A stretch of DNA of 18,608 nt from Candidatus Harrisonbacteria bacterium RIFOXYD1_FULL_40_9. Lineage in GTDB: Bacteria > Patescibacteriota > Minisyncoccia > UBA6257 > XYD1-FULL-40-9. Below, in pieces: positions 16,020 through 18,608 of the stretch (its first letter is position 1; each line of letters starts with the position of its first letter). A program made the position numbers and the translations under genes. A model generated the notes under the pieces. That model was not told the origin of the DNA, did no database searches, and saw only the letters and a list, made by a program, of their open reading frames with translations. Location: assembly GCA_001818015.1 (NCBI GenBank), contig MHJO01000027.1, positions 18,268-36,875 of the forward strand, written 5' to 3'.

Positions 16020-16478
16020 ATGTTTAACTATATTGCGCTTGCTATTACGACTGCATCTTTCATTACAAGCTCAACACTCTACACGCCTGCTATTTTTGAA
16101 GCTCCTCGATTTGAAAAAGAATCTCTTCCTACACTCGCCTCACAGAACCCTGCAACGCTCACCATTAAAAAGCCTGTGAAATATGTAGTGAGAAATACTC
16201 ACAAAATGTGGGTTACTGCATACACATCACGACCCGAAGAAACTGATAGCACTCCATTCATTACCGCCTCAGGAAGCTATGTACACAATGGAATTGTTGC
16301 AACAAACGCACTTCCAATTGGCACATTGATTCGTATTCCTGAACATTTCGGAGATAGGATATTCCGTGTAGAAGACCGAATGAATGCTCGCTATACTAAC
16401 AACCTCGACGTATGGTTTGAAGGATTAAAAGATGCTCGTAAGTTCGGCAAGAAATACACAACGATCGAAGTATTATAA
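16020..16478 (+). CDS. Secreted 3D-domain (double-psi beta-barrel) protein
   Basis: The 152-residue protein has an N-terminal hydrophobic segment (about 4-20) acting as signal peptide or anchor, a linker (28-60), and a C-terminal 3D domain (62-152). The domain is named for three conserved aspartates, here D76 (EETDSTP), D119 (VEDRMN) and D130 (NNLDVWF). These match the cell-wall lytic family of MltA and resuscitation-factor-like proteins. VTAYTSRPEETDSTP is the typical opening. A peptidoglycan-cleaving role is the family expectation, not shown here. It has its own perfect promoter and a 72-base leader, no Shine-Dalgarno before the ATG, and a terminator that overlaps its stop codon. The neighbour uppP is also a cell-wall gene. 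Confidence 0.85.
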   Translation: MFNYIALAITTASFITSSTLYTPAIFEAPRFEKESLPTLASQNPATLTIKKPVKYVVRNTHKMWVTAYTSRPEETDSTPFITASGSYVHNGIVATNALPIGTLIRIPEHFGDRIFRVEDRMNARYTNNLDVWFEGLKDARKFGKKYTTIEVL

Positions 16479-16506
16479 AGAATCCCGATCATAGTCGGGA
16501 TTCTTT
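16477..16506. terminator. Shared bidirectional terminator between the 3D gene and uppP
   Basis: A 12-bp stem (16477-16488 with 16495-16506) with a six-base loop and core TCCCGA/TCGGGA. It overlaps the TAA of the 3D gene and ends five bases before the uppP stop (16511), so it can serve both convergent genes. Confidence 0.85.
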
Positions 16507-16510
16507 ATTT

Positions 16511-17284
16511 TCATCGCATCACTAAAACCCAAAAAAGAAGGGCGAGGAGTATGCGATATACGCCAAAAGAAATAAAGGTATGTCTTTGAATAAAATAAAG
16601 AAGCGTTTTTATTGCAATAAGTGCGGTAACAAATGACCCAAGAAGCCCTACAAATAAAAGCCCCAACTCATGCGCCTCAAAGGCGAAGCTTGTTTTTATA
16701 ATATCAAGCCCAGTCGCCCCCGCCATTGTGGGCAGCGCGAGCAAAAAAGAAAATTCCACTGCAGTTCTGCGACTAAGTCGAAGAACTGATCCCCCTATGA
16801 TAGTACTTGCCGCACGCGATACTCCGGGAATTATGGAAAGTGTCTGAAATACTCCTATAAGGAACGACTGCCACATATTCATACCCCCTATACCACTCAC
16901 GTCCTGATCTTTTTCTTTATGGAATAGTTCAAAGAGAATAAGCACGAAGCCTCCTAAGCCGAGTGCAATAAGAGTTATTATTTCGTTATTAAGCAACACG
17001 CCCTTCACGAAAGGGTAAAAAGTAAAGCCCACAATCGCCGTAGGAATAAATGCAATAAGTACACGAGCAATAATTGTGCGATCAAGGAGCAATGTTCTCC
17101 CATAAAGCACAAGTACTGCGCAAATTGCACCAAGCTGTATGATAATTTCAAAACTTTTTAGAAATGCATTGGGGTGTATTCCTAAAAGCCTTGATGCAAG
17201 CACTAAGTGCCCCGTGGATGATATGGGCAAGAATTCAGTTACGCCTTCAATAACGGAAAGAATAATTACATCAAGGTAGCCCAT
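16511..17284 (-). CDS. uppP: Undecaprenyl-diphosphate phosphatase
   Basis: The 257-residue polytopic enzyme dephosphorylates undecaprenyl diphosphate to recycle the lipid carrier of peptidoglycan and surface glycan synthesis. Catalytic motif 1 is EGVTEFLPISSTGH (13-26; E13, E17, H26 as expected). Motif 2 is PGVSRAASTIIGG (153-165), with SRAAS where many homologues have SRSG. Helices fill the remainder, and the length is normal (about 260-270 in the family). The promoter TTGCGC-17-TATAAC ends 6 bases before the ATG, so the predicted transcript starts at the A of ATG: a leaderless mRNA. There is no Shine-Dalgarno. It stands alone, between terminators at 16477-16506 and 17336-17358. Confidence 0.96.
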   Translation of the reverse strand: MGYLDVIILSVIEGVTEFLPISSTGHLVLASRLLGIHPNAFLKSFEIIIQLGAICAVLVLYGRTLLLDRTIIARVLIAFIPTAIVGFTFYPFVKGVLLNNEIITLIALGLGGFVLILFELFHKEKDQDVSGIGGMNMWQSFLIGVFQTLSIIPGVSRAASTIIGGSVLRLSRRTAVEFSFLLALPTMAGATGLDIIKTSFAFEAHELGLLFVGLLGSFVTALIAIKTLLYFIQRHTFISFGVYRILLALLFWVLVMR

Positions 17285-17290
17285 GAATTA

Positions 17291-17319
17291 GTTATAGAGC
17301 CATACATAATTCAGCGCAA
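17291..17319 (-). promoter_or_regulatory. Leaderless promoter of uppP
   Basis: On the minus strand TTGCGC (17319-17314), a 17-bp spacer and TATAAC (17296-17291) are followed by six bases and then the ATG (17284). With the usual spacing the first transcribed base is the A of the start codon. Confidence 0.65.
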
Positions 17320-17335
17320 TGTGATAAAAAAGAAA

Positions 17336-17358
17336 GCCAGTTGTTTGGGACAACTGGC
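17336..17358 (-). terminator. Strong intrinsic terminator of the 129-aa gene
   Basis: A perfect 9-bp stem (17336-17344 with 17350-17358) closes a five-base loop, and on the minus strand it is followed by TTTCTTTTTTAT. It lies 22 bases after the stop of the 17381-17770 gene and just upstream of the uppP promoter. Confidence 0.92.
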
Positions 17359-17380
17359 AAACCCAGGTCTTCGACCGCGG

Positions 17381-17770
17381 CTACTTCCTTGTGCACTCCA
17401 CAAGAATGGTCGTGTTTCGTTGAGGCATCATACCACCGCCAGCAACAAGTCCCTCGAAATGTGTGACTTCTTCGATGTACCAGTTGAGGATATCCACGTC
17501 TCCGAGCTCCGTCTCCACAAGACTCTCGACAATTTCATATGAAACCGAGAGATTGCGGATAAGAAATCGGTGGGTGAACACTTCCTTCTCCGATTTCTCA
17601 AGTCCGATGACCTCGCGGAACTTCTTGCGATCAACATTCTCGACATTCGCGTCGAGAAGATCCGAGAGAAGCCCGGACTCGATGAGTGCCTGCAGTTGGC
17701 TCGCGGGCACTCCCTTCTGCAGGATCAGGTTAAGAACCTGATTCCCTTGCGCAAGGGTTGCGTCTTTCAT
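17381..17770 (-). CDS. Small hypothetical protein, G+C-rich gene with strong expression signals
   Basis: The 129-residue protein begins MKDATLAQGNQVLNLILQKG. Helical character dominates residues 8-60, with short repeats of VPASQLQALIESGLLSDLLD type (21-40) and a conserved-looking FREVIGL at 51-57. The rest (65-129) is alpha/beta and ends with a GGGMMPQRNTTILV stretch. No signal peptide or transmembrane helix. From memory, short proteins with this N-terminus recur in Patescibacteria; that is not verified. I start at ATG 17770 since AAGGGGGAG (17784-17776) lies 5 bases upstream; the GTG 11 codons upstream has none. The gene is about 53% G+C by my block counts against roughly 40% nearby, favours C-ending codons, and has its own promoter and terminator. 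This fits either high expression or transfer. Confidence 0.75.
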   Translation of the reverse strand: MKDATLAQGNQVLNLILQKGVPASQLQALIESGLLSDLLDANVENVDRKKFREVIGLEKSEKEVFTHRFLIRNLSVSYEIVESLVETELGDVDILNWYIEEVTHFEGLVAGGGMMPQRNTTILVECTRK

Positions 17771-17798
17771 CGCAACTCCCCCTTCTTTAATATACGTT

Positions 17799-17849
17799 GC
17801 CACAACCCCTCGCGTGGCGGAGACTATCGGGTCTTAAGGAATCCCGATA
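17799..17849 (-). promoter_or_regulatory. Structured 5' leader of the 129-aa gene
   Basis: Two hairpins can form in the predicted 80-base leader. The first is TATCGGG/CCCGATA (17849-17843 with 17831-17825, 11-base loop). The second is GCCAC/GTGGC (17818-17814 with 17803-17799, 10-base loop). The ribosome site at 17784-17776 follows the second. A riboswitch or protein-binding leader is possible, but no known class is recognised. Confidence 0.4.
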
Positions 17850-17857
17850 ATTTCAAT

Positions 17858-17886
17858 TTTGTAGCATATTTTTAAAAATTAGTCAA
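17858..17886 (-). promoter_or_regulatory. Putative promoter of the 129-aa gene
   Basis: On the minus strand TTGACT (17886-17881), a 17-bp spacer and TACAAA (17863-17858) predict a start near 17851. The -35 lies inside the 15-bp inverted repeat at 17880-17894. Confidence 0.5.
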
Positions 17887-17894
17887 ATTGACTA
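17880..17894. repeat. 15-bp perfect inverted repeat after tRNA-Leu
   Basis: TAGTCAA and TTGACTA flank one central base. On the minus strand the repeat is followed by ATTTTT, so it can act as the tRNA-Leu terminator. It also covers the putative -35 of the 129-aa gene and could be an operator. Confidence 0.55.
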
Positions 17895-17908
17895 CTTCAT
17901 GGAATACT

Positions 17909-17994
17909 TGGTGCCCGAGGAGAGAGTCGAACTCTCATGAGGTTGCCCTCGCAGGATTTTGAGTCCTGTGCGTCTGCCATTCCGCCACCCGGGC
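17909..17994 (-). tRNA. tRNA-Leu (anticodon CAA, reads UUG)
   Basis: The 86-nt gene folds as a class II tRNA. The acceptor stem is GCCCGGG with CUCGGGC (one G-U pair), followed by A73 and an encoded CCA (17911-17909). The anticodon stem CAGGA/UCCUG closes the loop CUCAAAA, giving anticodon CAA. A long variable arm GAGG-GCAA-CCUC, which is typical of Leu tRNAs, precedes the T arm GAGAG/CUCUC. A possible promoter on the minus strand is TTTACA (18049-18044), 17 bp, CATTAT (18026-18021), with a 20-base 5' trailer for RNase P to remove. The inverted repeat at 17880-17894 is a likely terminator. It lies between parA and the 129-aa gene. Confidence 0.97.
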
Positions 17995-18017
17995 TTCAAA
18001 AATAATTTTCAATTTTG

Positions 18018-18046
18018 TTGATAATGCCACAGATTTATCGTATTGT
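18018..18046 (+). promoter_or_regulatory. Promoter of parA, nearly leaderless
   Basis: TTGATA (18018-18023), a 17-bp spacer and TATTGT (18041-18046) place the transcript start about two bases before the parA ATG (18055). There is no Shine-Dalgarno. Its two boxes overlap the opposite-strand boxes proposed for tRNA-Leu. Confidence 0.55.
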
Positions 18047-18054
18047 AAAATTAC

Positions 18055-18608
18055 ATGGCTCGAATTATTGGTGTATGCAATCAAAAGGGTGGTGTAGGGA
18101 AAACAACGACTGCAGTAAACCTCAGCGCCTCACTCGCACTTCTCAATAAAAAGACACTTCTCGTTGATTTTGACCCTCAAGCAAACGCAAGTTCTGCATT
18201 AGGAATACGCCTTACTCTCGCCGATCAAAGCATCTATCACGGAGTAGCAGGCGTAGTGCCTGCCGAAACCGTCGTTAAGCCCTCCGCACTCTCAAATCTC
18301 CATATTCTTCCTTCAAATGCGCACCTTGCGGGACTTCTTGTGGAGCTCGTGAATGTTCCTGACCGAGAACTCTATCTTCGTAAATTTCTAAGCCGTGTTC
18401 GGCACGCATACGATTATATATTTATTGATCTTCCGCCGAGTCTTAGCCTTCTTACCATAAACGGCCTTATTGCCGCCGATGAAGTTATTATTCCCGTCCA
18501 GTGCGAATACTATAGCCTCGAAGGATTAGGACAACTTCTCGAAACACTTCATCTCGTAAAAGATCATTTTGGACACAATATTAAGGTTGCCGGCGCAGTG
18601 TTAACCAT
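18055..18608 (+). CDS. parA: ParA/Soj chromosome-partitioning ATPase, C-terminus outside window
   Basis: The first 184 residues are present and the frame is open at the right edge; a full ParA is about 250-270 residues. It is the ATPase that positions the origin region with ParB. The deviant Walker A is QKGGVGKTT (10-18) with the signature lysine K11 and catalytic K16. Walker A' is VDFDPQANAS (37-46). Walker B is YIFIDLPPSL (121-130; D125), and the family segment PVQCEYYSLEGL follows at about 145-156. The ATG has no Shine-Dalgarno and is only two bases from the predicted transcript start. A parB gene is expected downstream but lies outside the window. Confidence 0.95.
   Translation, partial: MARIIGVCNQKGGVGKTTTAVNLSASLALLNKKTLLVDFDPQANASSALGIRLTLADQSIYHGVAGVVPAETVVKPSALSNLHILPSNAHLAGLLVELVNVPDRELYLRKFLSRVRHAYDYIFIDLPPSLSLLTINGLIAADEVIIPVQCEYYSLEGLGQLLETLHLVKDHFGHNIKVAGAVLT

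Noticed and set aside
1..18608. TGA recoding as in Gracilibacteria or SR1
   Set aside because: pilN ends in TGA at its expected length, and the long conserved genes contain no in-frame TGA.

Overview
The window looks like an ordinary chromosomal segment of a Patescibacteria (CPR) genome, most likely of the Parcubacteria kind. The reasons are: genes packed with gaps of 0-150 bp; A+T-rich coding with one G+C-richer exception; short stand-alone versions of core enzymes; an alpha2-type GlyRS; a PilM/PilN/PilO-type cluster without a canonical PilN signature; and large secreted or single-pass envelope proteins. TGA is used as a normal stop (pilN ends in TGA) and no long gene has an in-frame TGA, so this is not the Gracilibacteria/SR1 code. 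The lineage call rests on gene content and memory of the families, not on a search. I see no transposon, phage, CRISPR array or defence island.

Layout. 1-1746 (minus): pilM, a pilN-like gene and the first 33 codons of a probable pilO-like gene, a type IV pilus inner-membrane platform. 1794-2519 (plus): comF, divergent from pilM through a 47-bp gap with overlapping -10 boxes. 2520-6584 (minus): leuS followed by a secreted six-repeat kelch protein that abuts comF tail to tail. 6674-9660 (minus): metG, tatD and an unknown gene, closed by a strong terminator at 6639-6664. 9721-15865 (minus): recO, a 633-aa membrane-anchored DUF11-like protein, glyS, an M16 zinc peptidase and an AI-2E family permease, closed by a weak terminator. 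16020-16478 (plus): a secreted 3D-domain protein with a perfect TTGACA-17-TATAAT promoter. 16511-17284 (minus): uppP. 17381-17770 (minus): a small G+C-rich unknown gene with a strong ribosome site, structured leader and strong terminator. 17909-17994 (minus): tRNA-Leu(CAA). 18055 to the end (plus): parA, cut by the window edge.

The genes fall into three themes: translation (LeuRS, MetRS, GlyRS, tRNA-Leu), the cell surface and DNA uptake (PilMNO, ComF, kelch protein, DUF11-like protein, 3D protein, UppP), and DNA maintenance (RecO, TatD, ParA). The most informative non-coding signal is that several genes (uppP, parA, pilM, leuS) carry a sigma70-type -10 box 6-13 bases before the ATG and no Shine-Dalgarno, so they are predicted to make leaderless or nearly leaderless mRNAs. 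Other genes in the same window (comF, the 129-aa gene, recO, the kelch gene) have recognisable Shine-Dalgarno sequences. The points most worth checking are the leaderless pattern, the highly expressed-looking 129-aa gene and its leader, a possible homopolymer frameshift at the start of the unknown 185-aa gene, the 3D-gene leader hairpin, and motif changes in LeuRS and MetRS. I did not find a clearly new multi-gene system.
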